Of a DNA stretch of 64,000 nt, positions 35,076 through 45,085 are shown one piece after another. The DNA is from Wolbachia endosymbiont of Ctenocephalides felis wCfeF (GTDB lineage: Bacteria > Pseudomonadota > Alphaproteobacteria > Rickettsiales > Anaplasmataceae): the NCBI GenBank assembly GCA_028571325.1, contig CP116767.1, positions 1,331,150 through 1,395,149 on the forward strand, in the 5' to 3' direction. Made by a program: the position numbers and the translations under genes. The notes under the pieces were generated by a model. It was not told the DNA's origin. It searched no databases and worked only from the letters and a program-made list of their open reading frames with translations. Position 1 is the first letter of the stretch, and the number at the start of each line of letters is the position of its first letter.

Positions 35076-35987
35076 ATGTCAAAAAAAATAATTGATGCGT
35101 TGAAAGCTCAAACGGAGGAGTCTGAGTATTCTTATCTTAGAGCTGCAAAAGAAAAAAGTAAGCAAGATTGGAATAGCTCTGACAACATAACGTATAATTA
35201 CCTTAAAACAGAAGAACCAAAGCTGATTGTTAACGGACAAGAAATAACTAAGAAATCTATTGAAGAGTTGTGTTCAAAACATGAAAATCTAATTCCAAAA
35301 GATACAGAAACGTTTGCGGAAAAACTGATAGCTTATTGGTCTGGATGCAAAGATAAAAACAAAAAAGAGGACCAACAAGATAAAAACGAAAAAGAGGATC
35401 AACAAGATAAAAACAAAAAAGGAAATTATCGTCTATTTCTTAAAGCAGTTTTTACAGAAATGTTTTGGCGTGCTGGTGCAAAAATTCCCAATAACTCTAT
35501 TATGGAAGAATTGATAACTTATTATAACAGGTCTGGGTATATGAAATTCTTTTCTTTTCAGGATCAAGCATCATTAGGCACGTGTTCCTTAAAAGTCCAA
35601 AATTTCTTCTTCAGAGAAAGGATTTATATGAGTTGTGATGACCCTAATTGTCTGAAATTCAATTTTAGTACAAATAAAGTTATACATGATGACCACAAAG
35701 GTTTTATATGCAATCTACAAAATTCAGTGGAGTTTAAGTTGAAATGTAAGAATGGGAATGTGACATACGAAGAAGGTAAGGTATCTCTCACTATTCCTAA
35801 AGAGCTAAGAAACTACAAAGTGGGTGGTAAGAATTTATTCGATATTATTGTTGAGTATTTTCAAAGAGCTTGTGAAAAATTAGGCTTTAAATTTGAGACA
35901 AAAATAGAGCATAGCCTTGGCAAGCCACTAAAGGTGATAGATGAGTCAGGCATATCTACTGCTAAAGGCTTAAACCTTGAGAAGTGA
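35076..35987 (+). CDS. Hypothetical protein with short KKEDQQDKN repeats
   Basis: 303 residues, not recognised. Predicted soluble, no signal peptide or membrane segment. Residues about 92-115 contain three units of DKNKKEDQQ-type repeat (27 bp in DNA, 35358-35420). The C-terminal half has cysteines (GTCSLKVQ, MSCDDPNCLKF, GFICNL, LKCKNG) that could bind a metal, but spacing is irregular. It has ggaggt ahead of the ATG. 36 bp behind the GTA baseplate gene and probably cotranscribed with it, but no GTA homologue is evident. Composition suggests a lineage-specific, possibly secreted protein. Confidence 0.6.
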   Translation: MSKKIIDALKAQTEESEYSYLRAAKEKSKQDWNSSDNITYNYLKTEEPKLIVNGQEITKKSIEELCSKHENLIPKDTETFAEKLIAYWSGCKDKNKKEDQQDKNEKEDQQDKNKKGNYRLFLKAVFTEMFWRAGAKIPNNSIMEELITYYNRSGYMKFFSFQDQASLGTCSLKVQNFFFRERIYMSCDDPNCLKFNFSTNKVIHDDHKGFICNLQNSVEFKLKCKNGNVTYEEGKVSLTIPKELRNYKVGGKNLFDIIVEYFQRACEKLGFKFETKIEHSLGKPLKVIDESGISTAKGLNLEK

Positions 35988-36052
35988 ATAATCCAAGATA
36001 ACATATTGAAATTCCTATTTTTATAGCTTTACAAGAGTCATTTCTACCAAAA

Positions 36053-36081
36053 GTATGTAGCTGATATCTTCAGCTACATAC
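36053..36081. terminator. Hairpin terminator downstream of the 35 kb gene
   Basis: 12-bp perfect stem gtatgtagctga / tcagctacatac with a tatct loop, extended by partial pairing of the flanks, followed by tcattttcc. The rest of the 310-bp gap to ppdK (35988-36297) is AT-rich; near its end tataat at 36263-36268 with ctgaca 19 bp upstream may be the ppdK promoter. Confidence 0.6.
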
Positions 36082-36297
36082 TCATTTTCCAAGTTAGAAA
36101 AAGCCATAAAAAAATTTTTAGAATATCTCTATATTATATATTCTTATTGATAATAATTTATCGTTTGACTTTACTTATTACCATAAGAAACGCTGTTGCC
36201 AAATTTTGCAAAATTTATTACCCTATGATTTCAAGCCCTGACAAGTTTGTAGGAATCGTACGTATAATGTGTTTATTAGTGAAAATCCGGAAAAACA

Positions 36298-38934
36298 ATG
36301 GAAGAAAAGTTGATATATTACTTTAGCCAAAGCAAATGTGAAGGCAATGCAGAAATGAAAGATCTGCTGGGAGGAAAGGGGGCAAATTTAGCGGAAATGT
36401 GCAACGTCGGTATTCCCGTTCCACCTGGTTTTACAATCTCCACTTCTGTTTGCAAAAACTATCACCAGAGTAATAGATTGCCTGACGATTTGCGTAACGA
36501 AATCAAAAAATACCTGGCGATGCTCGAAAATGACATCGGTTGTAAATTCGGGGATTCAGATAACCCTCTACTAGTTTCCATACGCTCTGGTAGTGTGAGC
36601 TCAATGCCGGGTATGCTCGATACAATCCTAAATGTTGGTTTAAACGATGAAACCATTGTTGGGCTTGCAAAAAAAAGTGGAGAGCGTTTTGCCTATGATA
36701 GCTACTGCCGTTTTATTATGATGTACTCCAATGTTGTACTACAGCTTGATCATCACCTGTTTCAAAGCGTTATTGATAATGAACAGCAAAAAAATGGTGC
36801 AAAAAGTTTAGCTGATCTTGATGTTGATGTCCTAAAAAAGATCGTTGACGATTTCAAAAAGATAGTACACAAAAAAACTGCAAAACATTTTCCGCAGAAC
36901 GTTGAAGAACAATTGCTCAGCTCAGTAAATGCAGTGTTTGCCTCTTGGCAGAATGACAGGGCTGTCTCTTATAGGAAAATAAATAACATTCCTGAAACCC
37001 TTGGCACTGCAGTTAATGTGCAAGCAATGGTTTTTGGTAATCTGAACAATAATTCTGCAACCGGTGTGATATTTACGCGCAATCCCGCAACTGGGGAGAA
37101 AAAGTGTTTTGGTGAATTTTTGGTCAATGCTCAAGGCGAGGATGTGGTCTCCGGTATTTACACCCCTATGCCAGTTGACGGAGAGCAAGAAAATACCATG
37201 GAGAAAGTGATGCCAAGCGTGTACCGAGAATTGTGCGATGTATGTGAAAAGCTTGAAAGGCACTATAAAGACATGCAAGATATAGAGTTCACCGTGCAGA
37301 ACGGCAAGTTGTGGATTTTGCAGACTAGGTCTGGCAAACGTACAGCCGAGGCTACCGTGCGCATAATAGTTGATATGGTAAACGAAGAAACAATTACAAA
37401 AGAAGAAGGAATACTAAGGATTGATCCAAAAACTTTTGATGGTTTATTACATCCAGTTCTTGAAGTTAAGGGTGATCAAAAAGTAATAGGGAAGGGGCTA
37501 CCGGCTTCCCCAGGTGTGGCTTCTGGATATGTAGTGTTCAGTGCAAATGATGCAGAAAAAGCTGCAGAGCAGGGTAAAAAAGTGATTTTAGTAAGATCAG
37601 AGACGAGTCCTGAGGACATTAATGGGATGAATGCTGCAAGCGGTATAATAACGGCACGAGGAGGAATGACTTCACATGCTGCTGTTGTAACCCGTGGAAT
37701 GGGTAAGCCGTGCATTTGCAGTGTGAGTGGACTTTATATCGATAAAGATGGAAATTTCTTTTCTGTAGGGGATACAAAAGTAAATAAGGGAGAACCAATT
37801 ACCATCAATGGAGGAACAGGTGAGGTGATGCTTGGCATCCTTCCTACAATTTCGCCTGAGTTATCGCAAGAATTCAAAACGATAATCAGCTGGATAGATG
37901 AAATTAAAACGATCAAGGTGAGAGCAAATGCTGATACTCCAAAAGATGCAAAGATCGCTAAAGAGTTCGGTGCAGAAGGTATAGGCTTATGTCGCACGGA
38001 ACATATGTTTTTTGCTAGTGACAGAATTGAGTTCATTCAAAAATTGATAATAGCTGATGACAAGATTGAAAGAGCGAGTGCACTGAGCAAATTAGAAGAA
38101 ATGCAAAAGTCTGACTTCAAAGAAATATTTTCTATTATGGAGGGCAGGGAGGTTACCATACGTTTGCTTGATCCACCTCTGCATGAGTTTTTACCAGACA
38201 ATCAGTCCACCATAGAAAAAATCGCTAAATCACTGAATAAGCCAATTGAATCAGTAAAAAACAAAATAGCACAGTTATCAGAAAAAAATCCAATGCTTGG
38301 TCACCGAGGCTGTAGGCTTGCCATTTCTCATCCTGAAATATATAGCATGCAGATTAGAGCAATACTCAGCGCCGCAGATGAGCTAAGAAAAGAAAAAAAG
38401 GCAGAAATTAAGCCTGAAATTATGATCCCTCTTATCATGAATGAGAAAGAATTTGTTTTGATATGCGAGTTAATAAAGAAAGAATCCTCTGTCATCGCCG
38501 GAATGACATCAGACAAGGCCTATTCAATTGGAACAATGATAGAACTGCCACGGGCAGCACTGATTGCCGATAAATTAGCAAAACACGCAGAATTTTTCAG
38601 TTTTGGCACTAATGATTTAACGCAAACAACTATGGGGCTCTCAAGAGATGATTCAGTTAATTTTCTCGACTCTTATAAGGAAAGCAACATATTCGAAAAC
38701 GATCCATTTGAAGTACTGGATATCGAAGGGGTAGGGGAGTTAATCAAGATAGCTATCGAAAGAGGCAGAGAAACCCGAAAAGAAATAAAACTTGGTATAT
38801 GTGGAGAGCACGGAGCAGATCCAAAATCTATAGAGTTTTTCATCAAATCAGGGGTTGATTATGTCTCATGCTCACCCTATAGAGTACCGATTGCAAAGTT
38901 AGTAGCAGCGCAATTTAGCGTCAAATCTAAATAA
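36298..38934 (+). CDS. ppdK: Pyruvate, phosphate dikinase
   Basis: Interconverts pyruvate + ATP + Pi and phosphoenolpyruvate + AMP + PPi. 878 residues, full length. N-terminal nucleotide-binding domain (GGKGANLAEMCNVGIPVPPGFTIS, SVRSGSVSSMPGMLDT-type SIRSGSVSSMPGM), central phosphohistidine domain with the catalytic His in GGMTSHAAVVTRGMGKPC, and C-terminal PEP/pyruvate TIM barrel (GLCRTEHMFF, SFGTNDLTQTTMGLSRDD, CGEHGADP). Wolbachia lacks pyruvate kinase and uses this enzyme with a gluconeogenic set that includes glpX, also in this window. Its 3' end overlaps the convergent gene by 8 bp. Confidence 0.97.
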   Translation: MEEKLIYYFSQSKCEGNAEMKDLLGGKGANLAEMCNVGIPVPPGFTISTSVCKNYHQSNRLPDDLRNEIKKYLAMLENDIGCKFGDSDNPLLVSIRSGSVSSMPGMLDTILNVGLNDETIVGLAKKSGERFAYDSYCRFIMMYSNVVLQLDHHLFQSVIDNEQQKNGAKSLADLDVDVLKKIVDDFKKIVHKKTAKHFPQNVEEQLLSSVNAVFASWQNDRAVSYRKINNIPETLGTAVNVQAMVFGNLNNNSATGVIFTRNPATGEKKCFGEFLVNAQGEDVVSGIYTPMPVDGEQENTMEKVMPSVYRELCDVCEKLERHYKDMQDIEFTVQNGKLWILQTRSGKRTAEATVRIIVDMVNEETITKEEGILRIDPKTFDGLLHPVLEVKGDQKVIGKGLPASPGVASGYVVFSANDAEKAAEQGKKVILVRSETSPEDINGMNAASGIITARGGMTSHAAVVTRGMGKPCICSVSGLYIDKDGNFFSVGDTKVNKGEPITINGGTGEVMLGILPTISPELSQEFKTIISWIDEIKTIKVRANADTPKDAKIAKEFGAEGIGLCRTEHMFFASDRIEFIQKLIIADDKIERASALSKLEEMQKSDFKEIFSIMEGREVTIRLLDPPLHEFLPDNQSTIEKIAKSLNKPIESVKNKIAQLSEKNPMLGHRGCRLAISHPEIYSMQIRAILSAADELRKEKKAEIKPEIMIPLIMNEKEFVLICELIKKESSVIAGMTSDKAYSIGTMIELPRAALIADKLAKHAEFFSFGTNDLTQTTMGLSRDDSVNFLDSYKESNIFENDPFEVLDIEGVGELIKIAIERGRETRKEIKLGICGEHGADPKSIEFFIKSGVDYVSCSPYRVPIAKLVAAQFSVKSK

Positions 38935-41440
38935 ATTGGATTTGAGCGTTATATACTGGAATATGATTTTGTTTCGTAAGTTCAACTTCTCTCATCTCTT
39001 TATAACTTGGCAATGTAGAATCTTTTACGCGTATTCCAGTAACTACTAGAGCTAAAGCAGCTACAATACCACAAACTGCTGCACCAGCTATAGATGGAAC
39101 CATCACAGCAGCAGCAACGAATGATACTGTAATAACAACTCCAATAACATTATTCCTTAATGAGGTATGAAAATTCTCCTTGCTTTCTTTGTATTTAGTT
39201 TCTTGTGTATCTGGCCTAGAAAACTGATCTTCTCTGAAGTCATGAGGCTTGTTACCACCGCTTGATATAGGAATTGGGCCTGTATCTGTTTCTTCTGTTG
39301 GTACAGGAGGCACTGGTTTATTTCCGCTGGGCTTTGGTTTATCTTCTTCTACGTTTGGCGGTATGGTAGCATGATTAGTTCCTGTTGCTATAGGTGTTTC
39401 ATTGTCGTGATTGCGATTGTCCCTATTGGTGCTGATTGGAGAAACTGTTGCCGTAGGTCTACTGCTTCTGTTGTGATTTAGTAAGTCATTATTATTAAGG
39501 CTAACCGGAGGCTCTGTTGCTGCAGGTTTATTACCAACACTTCTGTTACCGCTGTTGGATGTACTATTTGTTTCTATATGAGGTGCTTTTTGCTTCTCTT
39601 TTTCCCCATTTTTTATCGCTTGTTCAAGTAGCCAAATTATTGCATTAGTTTTTGGGCACGGTTTGTCTTCTTTCTTAAGTGATGATTGACTCTGTTTCAT
39701 TATTTCCAAAAGATCTCCCATACTAGTCTCTGGTATACCTACCATATACTCTAGGAGTTGCTTAACTTTTGGTACATCATATTCCATAACAGCATCACTT
39801 AGAGTGTTAACCTTTTCTTCTTTAGTTAGATTCTTGTTACACTCGAAGAACTGTCTCATAACTTCAATTTTTTCTCTGCGAAGAATCTCAGTCTTCAGCG
39901 TATTAAGAACCTTTGCCATATTTTCAACTTGTTCTTTGGAAAGAATCGTAGCTTTCATCATGTCTTCAATCTGTTTTTTGTGAAGGACTGTAGTCCTCAG
40001 CGTATCGAAAGCATTGATAATTTTTTCTTCTTGTTTCCTATGAGAGACTTCAGACTTTAGCGTATTAAAAGCCTCTATCTTATCTTCAATGTAACCAATT
40101 TCAGGTTTCAACTCATCAAGAGTCTTGATAAGTTGTTCTTCTTGTTCCCCACTAAGGTTTTCAAGCTTCAGCTCATTAAGAGCCTTTACTGTATTTTCAA
40201 TGCAAAGAACATCCTTTTTCAACGTATCAATAGCTTTTATTATATCTTCAATTTGTTCTTCGGAAAGGACCTTGGTCTTCAGTATATTAAGAGCCTTGAT
40301 CATACCTTTAATTTGCTCCTTTTGTTCCTCATGAAGAACTTTGCTTTTTAGCGTCTCAAGAGTCTCTATCACATTTTCAATTTGTTCTTTTTCTTTGTGA
40401 CTGGCCTTATTCCTCAGCGTATTAAGAGGTTTTACACCTTCAATTTGCTCTTTCTTTTTGTGAAGGAGTGTAGTCTTCAGCGTGCTGAGCTTCTGTACTA
40501 TATTTTCAGTTTCTTTTTTTTCTTTGCAATAGACCTCATTCTTCAGCATATTAAGAGACTCTCTTATGCCTTCAACTCGTTCTTTCTCTTCGCGAAGGAG
40601 CTGAGTCCTCTGTGTATCAAGGGCCTTTAGTACCTCTTCATATTCTACGTGACCCAAAAATGATTGAGCTTCTTGAACATTGCCTTGAACAATAGCAGAA
40701 TTCAAAGCTTGCGATTTTTCTCCTTCATTAAACTTACCGCTTTCTAAAAGTATCTTAACAATATCAGCTTGCTTTGTTATTACAGCACGGTTCAATAAAG
40801 TATAAGCAGTATCTTGAATACCATTGACCTTAATGCCTGAATTTGTAAGCAATTTAACAACCTTGAGAAATATGCTACGGTCGCCGGTAATATAAGACCC
40901 TTCTGAACGAACAGCAGAATAAAGCAAAGTCCAACCATTTTGATTTGTTATTTTTATATCTATTTTCTCTTTTTTAAGCTCCTCACCAAACTCCTCAGCA
41001 GTTATACCAGGATTGTTAGCTACAATTTCCTTTATCTTATCATATGATATAGTAAATTGAGCATCTCTAGAGTTACTAGAGTCTTCCGAGCTGGTTTCCA
41101 CTTTATTTTCTGCAATATCAGGTATCTTTTGCTCCTCTTCCTCGTTTGTCACTACAACTACCTGCTCTTGTTGAGGAAGTTTGAATCCGTTGTTAAGGAA
41201 AAGATCCTTCACACGTGATTTATCATTTTCATCTGCATATTTTAGAAGTAAGTCTCCTAATGAATTGCCTACTTCACATTCACCTTGGAGATTAACTTCT
41301 TTAAATTTAGCTTTTCTTCTTATTAATCTATTTTGCAAGTCTTCAAGGCTGGCAACCTTATCATTGTATTTATCACCATCTATTAAAATCCTATCTGTCT
41401 CTAAGCATAACTCCCTGATATCATCATCACTATATGCCAT
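38927..41440 (-). CDS. Ankyrin-like protein with 13 coil repeats, Pro/Asn-rich region and membrane hairpin
   Basis: 837 residues, no single known family. Residues about 168-265 contain ankyrin-like helices (NGWTLLYSAVRSEG, YTLLNRAVITKQADIVKILLESG). Residues 269-530 are about 13 tandem 14-25 residue units with consensus LNTLKxxVLxKEQxExIxKA, likely a long helical rod. Residues about 530-625 resume helical ankyrin-like character (DAVMEYDVPKVKQLLEYMVG). About 640-760 is rich in P, N, T and S. About 763-805 is a Gly/Ala-rich two-pass hydrophobic segment, then a 32-residue tail. Predicted to be anchored in a membrane with a long extension; a role in host interaction is inferred from composition only. 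Overlaps ppdK by 8 bp. Confidence 0.75.
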   Translation of the reverse strand: MAYSDDDIRELCLETDRILIDGDKYNDKVASLEDLQNRLIRRKAKFKEVNLQGECEVGNSLGDLLLKYADENDKSRVKDLFLNNGFKLPQQEQVVVVTNEEEEQKIPDIAENKVETSSEDSSNSRDAQFTISYDKIKEIVANNPGITAEEFGEELKKEKIDIKITNQNGWTLLYSAVRSEGSYITGDRSIFLKVVKLLTNSGIKVNGIQDTAYTLLNRAVITKQADIVKILLESGKFNEGEKSQALNSAIVQGNVQEAQSFLGHVEYEEVLKALDTQRTQLLREEKERVEGIRESLNMLKNEVYCKEKKETENIVQKLSTLKTTLLHKKKEQIEGVKPLNTLRNKASHKEKEQIENVIETLETLKSKVLHEEQKEQIKGMIKALNILKTKVLSEEQIEDIIKAIDTLKKDVLCIENTVKALNELKLENLSGEQEEQLIKTLDELKPEIGYIEDKIEAFNTLKSEVSHRKQEEKIINAFDTLRTTVLHKKQIEDMMKATILSKEQVENMAKVLNTLKTEILRREKIEVMRQFFECNKNLTKEEKVNTLSDAVMEYDVPKVKQLLEYMVGIPETSMGDLLEIMKQSQSSLKKEDKPCPKTNAIIWLLEQAIKNGEKEKQKAPHIETNSTSNSGNRSVGNKPAATEPPVSLNNNDLLNHNRSSRPTATVSPISTNRDNRNHDNETPIATGTNHATIPPNVEEDKPKPSGNKPVPPVPTEETDTGPIPISSGGNKPHDFREDQFSRPDTQETKYKESKENFHTSLRNNVIGVVITVSFVAAAVMVPSIAGAAVCGIVAALALVVTGIRVKDSTLPSYKEMREVELTKQNHIPVYNAQIQFI
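39851..40636 (-). repeat. Tandem repeat coding for the helical rod of the 837-residue protein
   Basis: About 13 degenerate units of 42-75 bp, encoding LNTLKTKVLSEEQIEDIIK and relatives. Unit length varies (some drop the middle), which suggests expansion by recombination followed by deletion. Confidence 0.7.
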
Positions 41441-41534
41441 AACTAAACCTGCTACTATATGTTAGTTTATTATATCAACTTCTTCACAATTAGTCAAGAT
41501 GTATTGCAGTTTCAAGTGGCATAATGTATATTGA

Positions 41535-42485
41535 ATGCTTTATCTCGAGCAAATGATAGAAGATTTAGCTTATAAGTTAGTCAAAGTAACTGAAGCTGCA
41601 GCGCTTGCTGCGCATAAGTTGGTAGGCTTTGGTGATGAAAAAAAGGCTGATCAGGTTGCAGTCGATGCGATGCGGACGGTGCTAAACTCCATGGAAATAA
41701 ATGGTACAATTGTGATCGGCGAGGGGGAGAGGGACGAAGCACCGATGCTATATATCGGGGAAAAAGTTGGCACAGGAAATGGCCCTGAGATTGACATTGC
41801 TGTTGACCCGCTCGAAGGCACTACAATTTGCGCTCATTATAAACAAGGAGCAATGTCCGTTCTTGCTGCAACAAAAAGAGGTAATTTTTTACACGCACCT
41901 GATGTTTATATGGAAAAAATAGCAGTAGGAAAAAATCTTCCAGAAGGTGTAGTTTCATTAAAAAATAGTATTGAGAAGAATTTAGACAATCTAGCCAAGG
42001 CGAAGGGATGCAAAGTAAATGACTTAGTAGTAACGGTGCTTAAACGTGAAAGGCACAATAAATTAATAGAGAAAATTAGGCGGTTAGGAGCAAGAATTAA
42101 GCTGATAGATGATGGTGATATTGCTGCTGTAGTTTCACTAGTGAATGGCAATCATGATACGTACATTGGCATCGGGGGAGCGCCAGAAGGAGTGCTTGCG
42201 GCTGCAGCGTTGAGCTCAATCGGTGGACAGATGGAGGGAAGATTAATATTTGACACGGATCAATTAAAAGAAAGAGCAAAAAGTTTGAATATTGATGACC
42301 CAGAAAAAATCTACACCATAAAAAATATGGCAAGAGGTGAATCAGTGTTCATTGCAACTGGAGTAACAAGTGGAGAACTTGTAGATGGAGTTAAATTTAG
42401 TCATAATGTCTGTTCAACTAATTCTTTAATAATACTGCCTAACAAACTGATAAAGCTGCAAACAACACAGAATTTATGCTATTAG
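41535..42485 (+). CDS. glpX: Fructose-1,6-bisphosphatase, class II (GlpX)
   Basis: Gluconeogenic phosphatase converting fructose-1,6-bisphosphate to fructose-6-phosphate. 316 residues. Metal- and substrate-site motifs: VTEAAALAAHKLVGFGDEK, VIGEGERDEAPMLYIGEKVG, IDIAVDPLEGTTICAH (DPxEGT) and IGIGGAPEGVLAAAAL. Works with the ppdK product to run carbon toward sugar phosphates. Start at ATG 41535; a second Met six codons later is equally possible. Confidence 0.94.
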   Translation: MLYLEQMIEDLAYKLVKVTEAAALAAHKLVGFGDEKKADQVAVDAMRTVLNSMEINGTIVIGEGERDEAPMLYIGEKVGTGNGPEIDIAVDPLEGTTICAHYKQGAMSVLAATKRGNFLHAPDVYMEKIAVGKNLPEGVVSLKNSIEKNLDNLAKAKGCKVNDLVVTVLKRERHNKLIEKIRRLGARIKLIDDGDIAAVVSLVNGNHDTYIGIGGAPEGVLAAAALSSIGGQMEGRLIFDTDQLKERAKSLNIDDPEKIYTIKNMARGESVFIATGVTSGELVDGVKFSHNVCSTNSLIILPNKLIKLQTTQNLCY

Positions 42486-42566
42486 TGTTAACATAACTAA
42501 ATTTTAGCTTTACAGAATACAAACATTAAATATACTACTTTTATATTGGAAATGTAAGGGGGTATA

Positions 42567-43868
42567 ATGTTAAATCCATCAGATTCTCAAGAAAAGGTAA
42601 TTGTACAAGGAGTTTCTCAGGACGAGCATAAATTTGATGAGAATCAAGTAAAAAGTGTGCTCTCGGATTTTGAGAAATTGGATTTTAAGGATAATCAGTG
42701 TTTTGACAAAATAGCAAGTTCTTATCGAAAGCAGGGAAAGGTTTCCCTTTTTGACTATGTGGTATTGAACAAGCGGAAGGAAATAATCAATATATTAGAT
42801 AATAAGCTTCCTGATCTCAAAAAACAAGAGGAGTTTAGAAAGAGATTTGGTGAGTATCTTCTTTTTAGGATTGGTGAAGGGATGAGTTATGGAGAAGAAC
42901 TTCAAAGTAGGCTTCAATGTTTTGAAGGTAGGGCAAAAGAAGTATTATCAGATTTTGAAAAATTGAACTTTAGTTTCAAGGATAATAAGTGTGAAGATTC
43001 TTCTGATTCCGTAAATTATAATAACGGCCGGCCAGCAGATCCATTTGATAAAATAGCAAATTATTATCGAGGAAGGAATGATATTTTCCTTTTCAACTAT
43101 GTGGTGTTGAGTAAGCAAAAAGAAATAATGGATATATTGAACAAGAAGTTTACTCCCAAAGATCAGGAGCAGTTAAAAGAGAATTTTAAGAAGAGGTTAG
43201 GTAGATATCTTCTTCGAATTGACGAAGGGATGAATGATGCAAAAGAATTTCTAGGAGAAGATGATCTAATTGGTTTCTTTGATGGGTGTTATTGGCCAGA
43301 CGAAAAGGCAGGACGCCTTGTTAATCATTATGATAATCTTAGTATCAACATTACTAAACCTGGACAGAGTTTAGAAACTAGTCGTCTTTTTAGCAACAAA
43401 ACTGAAAGAATGGAAGTAATTAAAAATGAGATAAAAAGAGTAAAAATATACAGCAATGGCAAAAGAGTAGTTACAATTGAGAAGAATGAGAAGCAACAGA
43501 GAAACTACTCCTTTACGAAGTTTGCAATATGTGACATCGAAATTAGTTGGAATGCAAAAGATACCTAAGAGAAAGATCTTAGTTGCGTTATTGTTCTAAG
43601 CATAAATTCTGGTCAAATTAGTATTGGGAAGTCAACTATTGACGGTAAAGGTGTTGAATTAAAGGAAATTTTAGAACTAGCTAAGCAAAATGAGGTTGCA
43701 CTTATAGGGGGTAAAGCTTTACATGAAGTTTTAGGAGAATGCCTAGTCCAGCAAACACAACGTGAGGAGAAAGAGAGTACACAGCCACAAGAGAATATCG
43801 TTGTACCTGACTCTGCTCTTGATGGAGTAGGAACTACAAAATTAGTAGCTCCTTCCCTTCAGAAGTAG
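42567..43868 (+). pseudogene. Duplicated-domain protein interrupted by an in-frame TAA
   Basis: From the ATG at 42567 (ggggg Shine-Dalgarno-like run upstream) the frame codes for 333 residues, meets TAA at 43566-43568, then continues open in the same frame for 99 codons to TAG at 43866-43868 (EKDLSCVIVLSINSGQISIG ... LVAPSLQK). The first part contains two copies of one domain of about 100 residues: SVLSDFEKLDFKDNQ...YVVLNKRKEIINIL and EVLSDFEKLNFSFKDN...YVVLSKQKEIMDIL. Not recognised. A CAA to TAA change would explain the lesion. The 333-residue product may still be made. Converges with ychF. Confidence 0.65.
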
Positions 43869-43872
43869 AATA

Positions 43873-44967
43873 CTACACATTAAACCTAAAGTGCATTATA
43901 TCGCCATCTTGTACGATATAATCTCTGCCTTCGAAGCGAATTTTTCCTGCGTCTTTGCAAGCGGGTTCGCTTCCATATTTTACATAATCGTCAAAACTTA
44001 TTGTTTCTGCTTTGATAAAGCCTTTCTCGAAATCAGTGTGAATCACACCTGCTGCTTTATCAGCTGTTGATCCTATCTTTACTGGCCACGCACGTGCTTC
44101 TTTTGGCCCTACAGTAAAGAAGGTTATCATACTCAGCACTTCATACATAATACGCGCTACTCCATCAAGGCCTGACTCTTGCAAGCCAAACTCTGACAGA
44201 AAACTCTGTTTTTCTTCTTCGTCTTCAAGATTTGCAATCTCTGCTTCAAGTTTTGCTGAGATACAATAAAATTTGCTCTTGTTCTCTTCTGCCATCTTTT
44301 CTACCTTTTTAGATAGTTCATTGCCAGCTAGGATATTTGTATCTTCGACATTACAGACGTACATAACGGGCTTTGTTGTCAGCAATTGAAGCAACTTCAT
44401 CTCATCTTTATCGATATGTTCTAAGCTTCTTGCAGGTTTACCGAGTTTTAAAGTAGCTAAGACTTCTTGCATTAAATCAAGTTGTCTCTTTAGTTCTTTA
44501 TCACCTTGCTTTGCTTTCTTTTCCAACTGAGGTAGCCTTTTTTCTATGCTATCAATATCAGCTAGGACTAGCTCCATTTCCACCACTTCAGCATCTGATA
44601 TTGGATCTATCTTACTGTGCACGTGGCTGACATCATCATCTGTGAAGCATCTGAGCAGATGAACGATCGCATCAACTTCTCTGATATGACTTAAAAACTT
44701 ATTACCGAGTCCTTCACCTTTGCTTGCGCCTTTCACCAAGCCTGCAATGTCTACAACCTCTAATTGATTGTAAATTATCTTCTCCGAGCCTGCAATTGCT
44801 GCGATTTGTTTCAAGCGTTGATCTCTTATTGGCACTTTGCCAATATTTGGTTCGATTGTACAAAAAGGATAATTTGCAGCTTCGGCTGCACTTGATTGTG
44901 TAAGTGCATTGAATAAAGTTGATTTTCCTATGTTTGGTAGTCCCACTATGCCACAGTTAAAGCTCAT
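43873..44967 (-). CDS. ychF: Redox-regulated ATPase YchF (OLA1 family)
   Basis: Ribosome-associated Obg-family NTPase that prefers ATP. 364 residues from the ATG at 44967; a GTG two codons upstream was rejected because MSFNCGIVGLPNIGKS matches the family start. G1 GLPNIGKST, G3 DIAGLVKGASKGEGLGNKFL and the C-terminal TGS domain (ISFDDYVKYGSEPACKDAGK, RFEGRDYIVQDGDIMHFRFNV) are intact. Convergent with the pseudogene at 42567-43868 (4-bp gap) and divergent from the OTU gene. Confidence 0.95.
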   Translation of the reverse strand: MSFNCGIVGLPNIGKSTLFNALTQSSAAEAANYPFCTIEPNIGKVPIRDQRLKQIAAIAGSEKIIYNQLEVVDIAGLVKGASKGEGLGNKFLSHIREVDAIVHLLRCFTDDDVSHVHSKIDPISDAEVVEMELVLADIDSIEKRLPQLEKKAKQGDKELKRQLDLMQEVLATLKLGKPARSLEHIDKDEMKLLQLLTTKPVMYVCNVEDTNILAGNELSKKVEKMAEENKSKFYCISAKLEAEIANLEDEEEKQSFLSEFGLQESGLDGVARIMYEVLSMITFFTVGPKEARAWPVKIGSTADKAAGVIHTDFEKGFIKAETISFDDYVKYGSEPACKDAGKIRFEGRDYIVQDGDIMHFRFNV

Positions 44968-45085
44968 ATTCACTATATAAATTTATAATTCTTGCATAAT
45001 TTAAAAATTTTTTCTATACTTAATTAGTCACTTGTTAACAATTTTGTTGGTATAGTAGTATATAACTAAAATTGAGGTAAAGGCT

